Of a stretch of DNA of 19,481 bases, positions 1 through 6,194 are shown piece after piece. Origin of the DNA: an uncultured Fibrobacter sp. (lineage in GTDB: Bacteria > Fibrobacterota > Fibrobacteria > Fibrobacterales > Fibrobacteraceae); assembly GCF_937877005.1 (NCBI RefSeq), contig NZ_CALEFV010000009.1, positions 1 to 19,481 of the forward strand, given 5' to 3'. Under the pieces are notes generated by a model. That model was not told where the DNA came from. It did no database searches and was given only the letters and a program-made list of their open reading frames with translations. A program made the translations under genes and the position numbers. Each line of letters begins with the position of its first letter. Within the stretch, counting starts at the first letter, position 1.

Positions 1-182
1 CAAGTTGCTAAGTGCTGTCCGCCTTTAGGCGAGGGGGTAGGAGGCAACGCAGTGCCGCCGAGGGGGAGCCTTCCCCCTACCAATTTGATATGAATTTCTC
101 TCTCATCCCTAACCACTAACCACTGTTTACTGACCACTTTTCCTATATTTTCTACGCAAAAATTTTTAACAAGGATATTGTT
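1..182. other. Gap before ddh: small hairpins and a heptamer repeat, no gene
   Basis: I see no convincing reading frame here. The stretch holds a short palindrome at 20-31 (CGCCT-TT-AGGCG) and a 7-bp perfect hairpin at 61-78 (AGGGGGA, loop gcct, TCCCCCT) with no T tract after it. It also holds the 7-nt tandem repeat at 110-137, listed separately. A ribosome binding site for ddh (AAGGAT) lies at about 171-176. The hairpins may belong to the 3' end of a gene left of the window; this is not testable here. Confidence 0.5.
110..137. repeat. 7-nt tandem repeat, four units, upstream of ddh
   Basis: Four consecutive heptamers read TAACCAC, TAACCAC, TGTTTAC, TGACCAC (110-116, 117-123, 124-130, 131-137). 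Units 1, 2 and 4 fit TRACCAC; unit 3 has diverged. The array lies 45 nt before the ddh start, so it could sit in the promoter or leader. A second heptamer array of different sequence lies at 12363-12397. Confidence 0.7.
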
Positions 183-1166
183 ATGGCAAAGATTGCTATT
201 CTCGGTTACGGTAACCTGGGTCGCGGTGTGGAATGCGCCGTGAAGCAGGCTCCCGATATGGAACTGGTCGCCGTTTTCACGCGTCGTGACCCCGCTACGG
301 TCAAGATCCAGACGGCAGGCGTTCCGGTGCTGAACGTTTCTGAAATGGAAGCCTGGAAGGATAAGGTGGACCTGCTCATCATTTGTGGCGGCTCCGCTAC
401 CGACCTGCCGGTGCTCACCCCGAAGTACGCCGCCATGTTCAATGTGATCGATTCCTTCGACACCCACGCCAAGATTCCGCAGCACTTCGCTGCCGTTGAC
501 GCTGCTGCCAAGGCTGCCGGCAAGATTGCGATGATTTCTGTGGGTTGGGACCCGGGCATGTTCAGCCTGAACCGCGTGTACGCCCAGTCCATCCTTCCGG
601 AAGGCAAGGACTACACGTTCTGGGGCAAGGGTGTTAGCCAGGGCCACAGCGACGCCGTCCGCCGCATCAAGGGCGTGAAGAACGCGAAGCAGTACACCTG
701 CCCGGTGGAAGCGGCTCTCGAAGCCGTGCGTAGCGGTTCCATGCCGGAACTCACCACGCGCCAGAAGCACACGCGCCTGGTTTACGTGGTGGCCGAAGAA
801 GGTGCCGACAAGGCCTATATCGAAAACGCCATCAAGACGATGCCGAACTACTTCGACGAATACGACACCACGGTAAACTTCATCAGCGAAGAAGAATTCA
901 ACAAGAACCACAGCGGACTCGCTCACGGCGGTTTCGTGATTCGTACCGGCAAGACTGGCATGAACTTGGAACACACCCACGTGATCGAATACAGCCTGAA
1001 GCTTGATTCCAACCCGGAATTCACGACGAGCGTTCTCGTGGCTTACGCCCGCGCGGCACTCCGCATGAAGGCTAACGGAGAGACCGGTTGCAAGACTGTT
1101 CTCGACGTGCCGCCTGCATACCTCAGCACTCTGAGTGATGAAGAATTGCGCGCACACTGCTTGTAA
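183..1166 (+). CDS. ddh: meso-Diaminopimelate D-dehydrogenase
   Basis: A 327-residue cytosolic enzyme. Members of this family (EC 1.4.1.16) reductively aminate L-2-amino-6-oxopimelate (tetrahydrodipicolinate) with NADPH and ammonia to give meso-DAP, the one-step branch to lysine and peptidoglycan cross-bridges. The N-terminal Rossmann motif GYGNLG is at residues 8-13. Two stretches I recognise from the family are SVGWDPGMFS (119-128), which carries a conserved Asp in the substrate pocket, and WGKGVSQGHSDAVRR (147-161). Length is normal for the family (about 320-330). The ATG at 183 is preceded by AAGGAT at a suitable distance. It is monocistronic: the upstream gap has no gene and a strong terminator follows 18 nt after the stop. 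No frameshift or missing motif was seen. Confidence 0.95.
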   Translation: MAKIAILGYGNLGRGVECAVKQAPDMELVAVFTRRDPATVKIQTAGVPVLNVSEMEAWKDKVDLLIICGGSATDLPVLTPKYAAMFNVIDSFDTHAKIPQHFAAVDAAAKAAGKIAMISVGWDPGMFSLNRVYAQSILPEGKDYTFWGKGVSQGHSDAVRRIKGVKNAKQYTCPVEAALEAVRSGSMPELTTRQKHTRLVYVVAEEGADKAYIENAIKTMPNYFDEYDTTVNFISEEEFNKNHSGLAHGGFVIRTGKTGMNLEHTHVIEYSLKLDSNPEFTTSVLVAYARAALRMKANGETGCKTVLDVPPAYLSTLSDEELRAHCL

Positions 1167-1184
1167 ATGAATGTTTGAAACATT

Positions 1185-1214
1185 AAAAAGACCCGTGAAA
1201 ACGGGTCTTTTTTT
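1185..1214. terminator. Bidirectional terminator between ddh and the convergent membrane protein gene
   Basis: A 12-bp perfect stem, AAAAAGACCCGT (1185-1196) with a GAAA tetraloop and ACGGGTCTTTTT (1201-1212), ends in a T run to 1214. On the minus strand the A run at 1185-1189 supplies the T tail. It therefore can serve ddh (+, stop at 1166) and the gene ending at 1233 (-). Confidence 0.9.
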
Positions 1215-1232
1215 ATGAAAGGGGAACGGTTA

Positions 1233-1661
1233 TCAGCTCTTCTTCTTTGAAAGAAAGAAAATGATCATCATGATGAGTGTTGCCAAGATGAATATGGACG
1301 ATGAAAATGTATGGAATGAAAACGAATCGGTTTCCATCAGCAACAGTGAGCAGGCATCGCAGGCAACTGAATATACCGACATTGCTGTAAGGATGGTCAA
1401 TATGGTTTCCATCACCCTCGACGAATTGGACTGATTGGTGCTATCGGACCCGTTTGCTGCATTTAGGAGATTTGTCTGTCCTTTTTCGAACAGGTCTTTT
1501 CTGAAATCGCTTAGGCCCTCGCTTTGGTTCAGTAGGGTGATTTCATTCTGGTCTACGGTTTGGCCTCTGAGCATCAGGCCGATATCCATGATAAGCATGT
1601 TGTCGCGGTTTACGATATGCCGGATGATTTCTGTTGGAATCTTCTTGCCGTCTGTAAGCAT
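1233..1661 (-). CDS. Small membrane protein of unknown function
   Basis: 142 residues. I do not recognise a family. About 80 mostly polar N-terminal residues (containing LLNQSEGLSDFRKDLFEKG) are followed by two hydrophobic stretches, roughly residues 84-107 and 118-137, and a lysine-rich end (SKKKS). Two membrane segments with the polar head and the basic tail both in the cytoplasm is the simplest topology. The start is supported by AAGGA about 5 nt before the ATG on the minus strand. The gene is divergent from purB (192-nt gap) and converges on ddh. Composition is more AT-rich than its neighbours. The first hydrophobic stretch holds two cysteines (SVACDACS). It could be real but fast-evolving; I am fairly sure it is expressed because of the RBS and the shared terminator. 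Confidence 0.65.
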   Translation of the reverse strand: MLTDGKKIPTEIIRHIVNRDNMLIMDIGLMLRGQTVDQNEITLLNQSEGLSDFRKDLFEKGQTNLLNAANGSDSTNQSNSSRVMETILTILTAMSVYSVACDACSLLLMETDSFSFHTFSSSIFILATLIMMIIFFLSKKKS

Positions 1662-1683
1662 CTATTCCTTGATGGGGAAGGGC

Positions 1684-1699
1684 TTGATTCTTGAATCAA
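1684..1699. promoter_or_regulatory. Inverted repeat between two divergent genes
   Basis: TTGATTC-TT-GAATCAA is a perfect 7-bp dyad with a 2-nt centre, 23 nt upstream of the minus-strand gene starting at 1661 and 155 nt upstream of purB. A dyad of this size between divergent genes is a plausible operator, but nothing in the sequence identifies a regulator. A second short palindrome (AAAGATATCTTT, 1756-1767) lies closer to purB. Confidence 0.3.
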
Positions 1700-1853
1700 T
1701 TTGCCAGTTTAGAACGAAAAGTAGCTTTGTCTATACCTATATATGGTTTTTGGGGAAAGATATCTTTTTCTAAGGCTTTTAGCAAGTTCTTTTTTTTTAT
1801 CTGGTTTGTGTTTTCTAAATTTCTCCTTGCAAAAATTCAAAAAAGGATAAATC

Positions 1854-3296
1854 ATGCGCGATCAGTTCGAAAGCCCGCTTATCAAGCGTTACGCCAGCAA
1901 GGAAATGAGTTTCATCTTCAGCCCGCAGTACAAGTTCCAGACTTGGCGCAAGCTGTGGATTTACCTCGCCGAATCCGAAATGGAACTCGGCCTCCCGATT
2001 ACGCAGGAGCAGGTGGACGAACTGAAGGCCCACGAGAAGGATATCAACTTCGAAGTCGCCGAAGAAGAAGAAAAACGCCGCCGTCACGATGTGATGAGCC
2101 ACGTCTACGCTTACGGCGTCCAGTGCCCGAAGGCGAAGGGCATCATTCACCTGGGTGCGACCTCCGCATTCGTGGGCGACAACACCGACCTTATCCAGAT
2201 GCAGCAGGCCATGATTCTCGTGCGCAAGCGCCTTTGCCGCGTGATGGACAAACTTTCCAAGTTTGCTATGGAATACAAGGACATGGCCCAGCTCGGTGCC
2301 ACGCACTTCCAGGCCGCCCAGCTCACCACCGTGGGTAAGCGCGCTTGCCTCTGGCTCCAGGACATGCTCATCGACCTCGAAGAATTGAACTTCCTCATCG
2401 AAGTGCTTCCGTTCCGCGGCGTGAAGGGCACGACCGGTACGCAGGCCAGCTTCATGGACCTGTTCAACGGCGACGAAGAAAAGATCATGGAACTCGACCG
2501 TCGCGTGACCGCCAAGGCGGGCTTCAAGCGCGTGCTCACCATCACCGGCCAGACCTACACTCGCAAGTGGGACAACCGCGTGAACCAGGTCTTGAGCTCC
2601 ATCGCTCAGAGTTTGCACAAGTTCGCTACCGACATGCGCCTCATGCAGGGCGTCAAGGAAGTGGAAGAACCGTTCGAAAAGACACAGATCGGTTCCTCTG
2701 CCATGGCTTACAAGCGTAACCCGATGCGTAGCGAACGCATTTGCTCCCTGGCCCGTTTCGTGATGGCCCAGGTGAACAGCACCGCCTTCACTCAGGCAAC
2801 GCAATGGTTCGAACGTACGCTTGACGACAGTGCGAACAAGCGCCTCGCCATTCCGGAAGCATTCCTCGCTATGGATGCCATGCTCATCATCGCTGAAAAC
2901 GTGACCAACGGCCTCGTCGTTTATCCGAAGGTTATCGAAAAGCGCATCATGGCCGAACTCCCGTTCATGGCTACCGAAAACATCATCATGGAAGGCGTCA
3001 AGAACGGCGGCGACCGTCAGGAACTCCACGAAGAAATCCGCGTGATGTCCATGGAAGCGGGCAAGGTCGTGAAGGAACAGGGCAAGGACAACGACTTGCT
3101 CGAACGCGTTCTGAAGAACGAAAAGTTCCAGAAGCTCGGCATCACCGAAGAAAAGCTCAAGGAAATCCTCGACCTGCGCAAGTTCGTGGGCCGCGCTCCT
3201 GGCCAGGTCGTGAAGTTCGTGACCGAAGAAGTCCGCCCGGCGATTGAAGCGATCCCGGATTGGGCTACTATCGACGCCGGCGAATTAAAAGTGTAA
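1854..3296 (+). CDS. purB: Adenylosuccinate lyase, long eukaryote-like form
   Basis: 480 residues, cytosolic. The family (EC 4.3.2.2) performs two fumarate-releasing steps in purine synthesis: SAICAR to AICAR, and adenylosuccinate to AMP. The fumarase/aspartase-superfamily signature GSSAMAYKRNP is at 280-290, with the catalytic serine in the GSS loop. The other active-site segments are RRRHDVMSHV (76-85) and ATHFQAAQ (149-156), whose His-151 is the usual catalytic histidine. Length and motif wording match the animal-type enzyme (about 480 residues) more than the 430-456-residue forms of Bacillus or E. coli. The start is set by AAAGGAT 5-6 nt before ATG. It appears to be a single-gene transcript with a hairpin terminator at 3441-3475. 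The stop codon falls inside the left arm of an inverted repeat (3291-3405). Confidence 0.96.
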   Translation: MRDQFESPLIKRYASKEMSFIFSPQYKFQTWRKLWIYLAESEMELGLPITQEQVDELKAHEKDINFEVAEEEEKRRRHDVMSHVYAYGVQCPKAKGIIHLGATSAFVGDNTDLIQMQQAMILVRKRLCRVMDKLSKFAMEYKDMAQLGATHFQAAQLTTVGKRACLWLQDMLIDLEELNFLIEVLPFRGVKGTTGTQASFMDLFNGDEEKIMELDRRVTAKAGFKRVLTITGQTYTRKWDNRVNQVLSSIAQSLHKFATDMRLMQGVKEVEEPFEKTQIGSSAMAYKRNPMRSERICSLARFVMAQVNSTAFTQATQWFERTLDDSANKRLAIPEAFLAMDAMLIIAENVTNGLVVYPKVIEKRIMAELPFMATENIIMEGVKNGGDRQELHEEIRVMSMEAGKVVKEQGKDNDLLERVLKNEKFQKLGITEEKLKEILDLRKFVGRAPGQVVKFVTEEVRPAIEAIPDWATIDAGELKV

Positions 3297-3405
3297 TTTG
3301 CCTTATTGCCGTCGCGATACGGCATCGCATCGACTTACTCGGCGTACGACTTGTACGCCTTCGGTCGCTGCTCTTGGTCTCGCTAGGCACTAAGTCAAAT
3401 TACTC
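3291..3405. repeat. Imperfect inverted-repeat element overlapping the purB stop
   Basis: Arms 3291-3310 and 3386-3405 match as reverse complements at 17 of 20 positions. The 75-nt interior has its own dyads: GCCGT/ACGGC (3308-3312, 3319-3323) and the perfect 7-bp stem-loop GGCGTAC-GACTT-GTACGCC (3341-3359). There is no reading frame and no obvious target-site duplication. The size and ends resemble a miniature inverted-repeat element or a large structured RNA. The interior shares wording with 6336-6403 (see that entry). Confidence 0.6.
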
Positions 3406-3440
3406 GTTAGCATAAATTCATTAGTTTCGCATTTTTTTAG

Positions 3441-3475
3441 AAATCGCTTTGGACTGGTTCTAAAGCGATTTTGTT
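3441..3475 (+). terminator. Probable purB terminator
   Basis: A perfect 10-bp stem, AAATCGCTTT (3441-3450) and AAAGCGATTT (3462-3471), with an 11-nt loop, is followed by TTGTTT. It lies 145 nt after the purB stop. The T tract is broken by a G, so efficiency may be modest. Confidence 0.65.
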
Positions 3476-3518
3476 TGGCTAGGTTTTAGGCGAATTGCGT
3501 TCTAAAGCGATTTTGTTT
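3457..3518 (+). repeat. 20-nt direct repeat of the terminator right arm
   Basis: GTTCTAAAGCGATTTTGTTT occurs exactly at 3457-3476 and again at 3499-3518, offset by 42 nt. The second copy is followed by a longer T run. Because the copy includes the terminator's right arm, the left arm at 3441-3450 could pair with either copy, giving two alternative hairpins. Confidence 0.85.
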
Positions 3519-3639
3519 TTATATGAAACGGAGTGTTCTATAAACACGCTGGTCTTGTGGAAACTTGTAAAAAAATGCTTTTGCGGGTCAGTTTTTTGCT
3601 TTTTTAGTTTATATTTTTGTGTGTTGAGGAGAAAAACTT

Positions 3640-4164
3640 ATGGATATCAAAAAAGCAAAAGTTTTAGGCAACCGCGAATGGTCGCCTTCCACGCAAAAGA
3701 AGCTCGCCTCGATGCTTGGGGTGTCTGCGGCTACAGTGCTTGCCAGTGCGGCGCTGACGGCATGCGATACGACTTCGGCTTCCAGTGGCGATGATGTAGA
3801 ACCCACATCTTCCGAGCAGACGACTTGCGGGGAAATGCCTTGCGATTGGGAGTATAATGAATCCAGTTCGTCGGTGGCACAGTCCAGTTCTTCCCAGACT
3901 AGGCTTTCTTCCAGCAGCTATGAAATTGACTCGCTCGAAGTGACTTCGGGCGAGGTAATTCCGCCGGAATATATTGAACCGGAATCGGGCTCCAACATTG
4001 ATACCGGACATCTGGAATCTTCCAGTTCGTCATACCGACGAATTGAATCGAGCTCTACGACGTCTGGCCTGCCACATTCCTCTAGCGATGCAATCCAGCC
4101 TTCTTCCTCCTCTTCTATGGAATTGGTGCCGCTTGCGGGCGACCCGGTTGTACCTGAACAGTAA
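3640..4164 (+). CDS. Ser-rich lipoprotein, putative partner of the adjacent radical SAM enzyme
   Basis: 174 residues. After an unusually long polar N-region (about 20 residues) comes a hydrophobic stretch ending in the lipobox LTAC, so Cys-42 should be the lipidated residue. The mature part is low-complexity: five or six poly-serine blocks (for example near 75-78, 82-85, 90-93, 127-131, 155-159) separated by acidic and Thr-rich spacers. It has only two further cysteines, C63 and C68 (CGEMPC). It ends ELVPLAGDPVVPEQ, the least repetitive part. The start is fixed by GAGGAGA 7 nt before ATG. The radical SAM gene starts 9 nt after the stop with no ribosome binding site of its own, so the two are probably translationally coupled. 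Poly-Ser linkers are typical of Fibrobacter surface proteins. Substrate status is inference; an ordinary surface lipoprotein is possible. Confidence 0.7.
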   Translation: MDIKKAKVLGNREWSPSTQKKLASMLGVSAATVLASAALTACDTTSASSGDDVEPTSSEQTTCGEMPCDWEYNESSSSVAQSSSSQTRLSSSSYEIDSLEVTSGEVIPPEYIEPESGSNIDTGHLESSSSSYRRIESSSTTSGLPHSSSDAIQPSSSSSMELVPLAGDPVVPEQ

Positions 4165-4173
4165 TTTTCGTCA

Positions 4174-5301
4174 ATGAACCTGGTTCTTTCTCTAACGGAA
4201 CGGTGTAACCTGCGTTGCACCTACTGCTACTACAAGGTGAGCCATGAGACCCGCAGCCTGGTGATGTCGAACGACATTATGGAGGCGGCGATTAGGCTTG
4301 CTTTTGAACGCACTCTTTCGCTGAACCAGCGTTTTTTGAACATCACTTTCTTTGGCGGGGAGCCGTTACTTTGCATGGAATCCATCCGCAGGGGAGTGGA
4401 GCTTGCGAAAGGCTTGGTGCATGAACAATTTGGCGAAGACGTTTTGCTCGGACCGCCGACTTCGAATACGACGTCGCCGAAGTTTCGCCTGCGTTTTGCT
4501 GTCAACACGAACGCTACCTTGCTGAACGAAGATATCATCGAGTACCTGAAGCGCGAAAAGTTCCGTATCTACCTCTCGCTCGACGGTCCGGAGTCGCACC
4601 ACAATATCTGCCGCAGGCAGGTGGGCGGGGCGGGCTCCTTCAAGCTGATTGAGCCGCATATTCCTGTGCTCACCAAGCTCGATACGGTTGTGCTTTCGGT
4701 GGTGACCCGCGACAACATGCGCTCGCTTTCCGATGCGGCCCGCTGGATACAGGCGCAGGGGTTCAGGAACATGACCGCCGCCGTGGATTTCGACGGCAAG
4801 TGGACGGGGGAGGAATTCGATGTCCTTGCCGCAGAATACACCGAGATGGCCGAGTTCTGGCTCGAACTCAAGCGCAAGAAAGTCCCCTTCTATTTGGGGA
4901 CAATCCAGGATAAGCTGAAGTTCAGGCTTACGGGGCTGCGCCACCGCACGTCCAGCTGCCAGGTGGCCGAGGGCATTGTCGCCTGCGCTGCGAACGGGAA
5001 CTTATTCCCGTGCACGCGGTTTATCACAAGCAAGCCGGATGCTCCCTACATTTTGGGCAATGTCTTTGACGACCCAGCGCACATCTGGAACGGAGCGGTG
5101 GCCCGCGATATCCTGGATTTCTTCAGTCGCGACAAGGAAGACTGCAAGGGTTGCGCCATACGTTTTCGTTGCCACGCGCATGAATGCGCCTGCACGTCGT
5201 TCTATTCCACGGGCAGCATTCACGGGGTTTCGCCCGAGGTATGCACGCACGAACGCATGCTCGCCGCAATATGCGATGATGCCATATGTGGTGATTTGTA
5301 A
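4174..5301 (+). CDS. Radical SAM/SPASM peptide-maturase-like enzyme
   Basis: 375 residues, cytosolic. The SAM-binding [4Fe-4S] motif CNLRCTYC gives C11, C15 and C18; GGEP is at 61-64. The C-terminal third is a SPASM-type auxiliary cluster domain: C262, C271, C280 (in GNLFPC), then C324-x2-C327-x5-C333-x4-C338, C340 and C357. This architecture belongs to enzymes that modify ribosomal peptides or proteins (quinohemoprotein, sactipeptide and sulfatase maturases). I recall an NCBI family called the FibroRumin system radical SAM peptide maturase from Fibrobacter and Ruminococcus. Membership here is plausible but unchecked. It follows the Ser-rich lipoprotein by 9 nt, which makes that protein, or a peptide elsewhere, the likely substrate. 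No transporter or protease is adjacent. The start ATG lacks a ribosome binding site, consistent with coupling. Confidence 0.88.
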   Translation: MNLVLSLTERCNLRCTYCYYKVSHETRSLVMSNDIMEAAIRLAFERTLSLNQRFLNITFFGGEPLLCMESIRRGVELAKGLVHEQFGEDVLLGPPTSNTTSPKFRLRFAVNTNATLLNEDIIEYLKREKFRIYLSLDGPESHHNICRRQVGGAGSFKLIEPHIPVLTKLDTVVLSVVTRDNMRSLSDAARWIQAQGFRNMTAAVDFDGKWTGEEFDVLAAEYTEMAEFWLELKRKKVPFYLGTIQDKLKFRLTGLRHRTSSCQVAEGIVACAANGNLFPCTRFITSKPDAPYILGNVFDDPAHIWNGAVARDILDFFSRDKEDCKGCAIRFRCHAHECACTSFYSTGSIHGVSPEVCTHERMLAAICDDAICGDL

Positions 5302-5306
5302 TAAAA

Positions 5307-5323
5307 GGACTCTTTGGGAGTCC
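5307..5323. terminator. Weak bidirectional terminator between the radical SAM gene and pgpA
   Basis: The stem GGACTC (5307-5312) and GAGTCC (5318-5323) has a 5-nt loop. On the plus strand GTTTATT follows; on the minus strand TTTTATTA follows. It sits in the 24-nt gap between two convergent stop codons. Confidence 0.6.
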
Positions 5324-5325
5324 GT

Positions 5326-5922
5326 TTATTCTCCGGCTGCAATCCACGCAACACAAAATGTCGCAAGAGTCGCCGTGAAGCTGATGGGTATCATCAAAAC
5401 ACCCGCATAGATTCCGCCGAGCAGGTCATCGGCCATGACTCCCCAGGCTTTGGGAAATTTTTCGAAGCGGTGAATGCCTAACGGCTTTAGAATATCGAAA
5501 AATCGGAAGAGTCCGAACCCTAAGGGGAGTGTGATGTAGGGAAGCGTCATGATGATGCTAGGATTGATAAAGGCGAATGTCATGAATATTCCACAGACTT
5601 CGTCAATCACGATCCAGCCGGGGTCTTCTGTGCCCGTGTCTTTCATCGCCTTGTTCACGAAGGGAATAGCCCCGAAAAAGACGATGAGGGAGGCGATTAA
5701 AAATAAGGGGTTGAATCGAATGTCGCCAAAAAGCTTTACCGCTAAAATCGCCATGGGATAGGCTACAATCGCAGCGGCGAGGCTTCCCATGGTGCCGGGA
5801 GCCTTGGGTGACATTCCCGAACCAAAGAAGGTGGTTACCATTATAGACAAGAAATCGGTGCCCCTCCACTCGTGGGGAACGCGATTCTTTCCATATTTTT
5901 CTTTGAGTTCCTCGCGGTTCAC
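5326..5922 (-). CDS. pgpA: Phosphatidylglycerophosphatase A
   Basis: 198 residues, inner membrane. The PgpA family (EC 3.1.3.27) removes phosphate from phosphatidylglycerophosphate to give phosphatidylglycerol. The family blocks are present in order: SGMSPKAPGTMGS (35-47), EDPGWIVIDEVCG (99-111), FRFFDILKP (139-147) and GVMADDLLGGIYAG (161-174). Hydrophobic stretches lie near 48-66, 72-90, 110-138 and 172-195. The longest frame begins with GTG at 5922, 6 nt after the stop of the acidic gene, and has only a distant GAGG; translation is probably coupled. An ATG at residue 28 (5841) keeps every motif and cannot be excluded as the start. The stop adjoins a hairpin shared with the convergent radical SAM gene. 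Confidence 0.9.
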   Translation of the reverse strand: MNREELKEKYGKNRVPHEWRGTDFLSIMVTTFFGSGMSPKAPGTMGSLAAAIVAYPMAILAVKLFGDIRFNPLFLIASLIVFFGAIPFVNKAMKDTGTEDPGWIVIDEVCGIFMTFAFINPSIIMTLPYITLPLGFGLFRFFDILKPLGIHRFEKFPKAWGVMADDLLGGIYAGVLMIPISFTATLATFCVAWIAAGE

Positions 5923-5928
5923 GAGAAA

Positions 5929-6135
5929 TTAGTTGTCCTCGTATTCAGAACTTCCCCAGCCATCGAGGTCGCCCGCAGCGCGACCCAGCGTAGCACCGCC
6001 GAGGATTTCATCGATACCCTTGTCTTCGGAGTCGTCCTCTTCGTCCTCGAAGATGGACACCTCGTCCAGTTCGGTATCGTCGTTCGGAATAATCGGGTCA
6101 TTATCAAGGTTACCGAGAGATTTTTTACGAGCCAT
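5929..6135 (-). CDS. 68-residue highly acidic protein upstream of pgpA
   Basis: I recognise no family. The protein starts with a basic MARKKS and then is dominated by Asp and Glu (for example DDTELDEVSIFEDEEDD), with a Gly-rich end (GGATLGRAAGDLDGWG). It has no signal peptide or membrane segment and no cysteine, so it is probably soluble and partly disordered. The start is very well supported: AAGGAG 6 nt before ATG and a plausible promoter (TTGAAA, 17 nt, GATAAA) just upstream. It ends 6 nt before pgpA. It could be a small regulator, a binding partner of a basic protein, or only a leader cistron for pgpA. Confidence 0.75.
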   Translation of the reverse strand: MARKKSLGNLDNDPIIPNDDTELDEVSIFEDEEDDSEDKGIDEILGGATLGRAAGDLDGWGSSEYEDN

Positions 6136-6165
6136 ATTTTCTCCTTAAAAGGCGTTTTCGTATTC

Positions 6166-6194
6166 TTTATCGCTATTGTATAAAATTTTTTCAA
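6166..6194 (-). promoter_or_regulatory. Candidate promoter for the acidic protein-pgpA unit
   Basis: On the minus strand TTGAAA (6194-6189) and GATAAA (6171-6166) are separated by 17 nt, giving a start near 6159 and a leader of about 24 nt that includes the strong AAGGAG site. The A/T tracts immediately upstream (6193-6240) are placed like an UP element. The -10 matches the consensus at only 4 of 6 positions. Confidence 0.4.

Larger units (their letters stand above)
3297..3639. other. Repeat-rich gap between purB and the lipoprotein gene
   Basis: This 343-nt stretch has no gene. It contains, in order, the inverted-repeat element (to 3405), the purB terminator (3441-3475), a 20-nt direct repeat duplicating the terminator's right arm (3457-3476 and 3499-3518), and an AT-rich leader. 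The leader ends in GAGGAGA, the ribosome binding site of the gene at 3640. I could not pick a convincing -35/-10 pair for that gene. Confidence 0.6.

Noticed and set aside
61..78. Rho-independent terminator of an upstream gene
   Set aside because: The 7-bp hairpin is strong but no T tract follows on either strand.
1700..1853. Purine riboswitch in the purB leader
   Set aside because: The leader has AT-rich tracts and a short palindrome but not the conserved three-way-junction core of purine aptamers.
1815..3029. Long open frame (about 404 codons) on the minus strand opposite purB
   Set aside because: It is the antisense of a well-supported gene; the strongly biased codon use of purB keeps the opposite frame open. 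Its translation is His/Glu/Val-rich with no motif and no ribosome binding site.
3640..3770. Twin-arginine signal in the Ser-rich lipoprotein because of the long N-region
   Set aside because: There is no RR pair before the hydrophobic stretch; a standard lipobox signal explains it.
4174..5301. Anaerobic sulfatase maturase
   Set aside because: The cysteine motif context and absence of a neighbouring sulfatase do not support this specifically; the general peptide-maturase call is safer.
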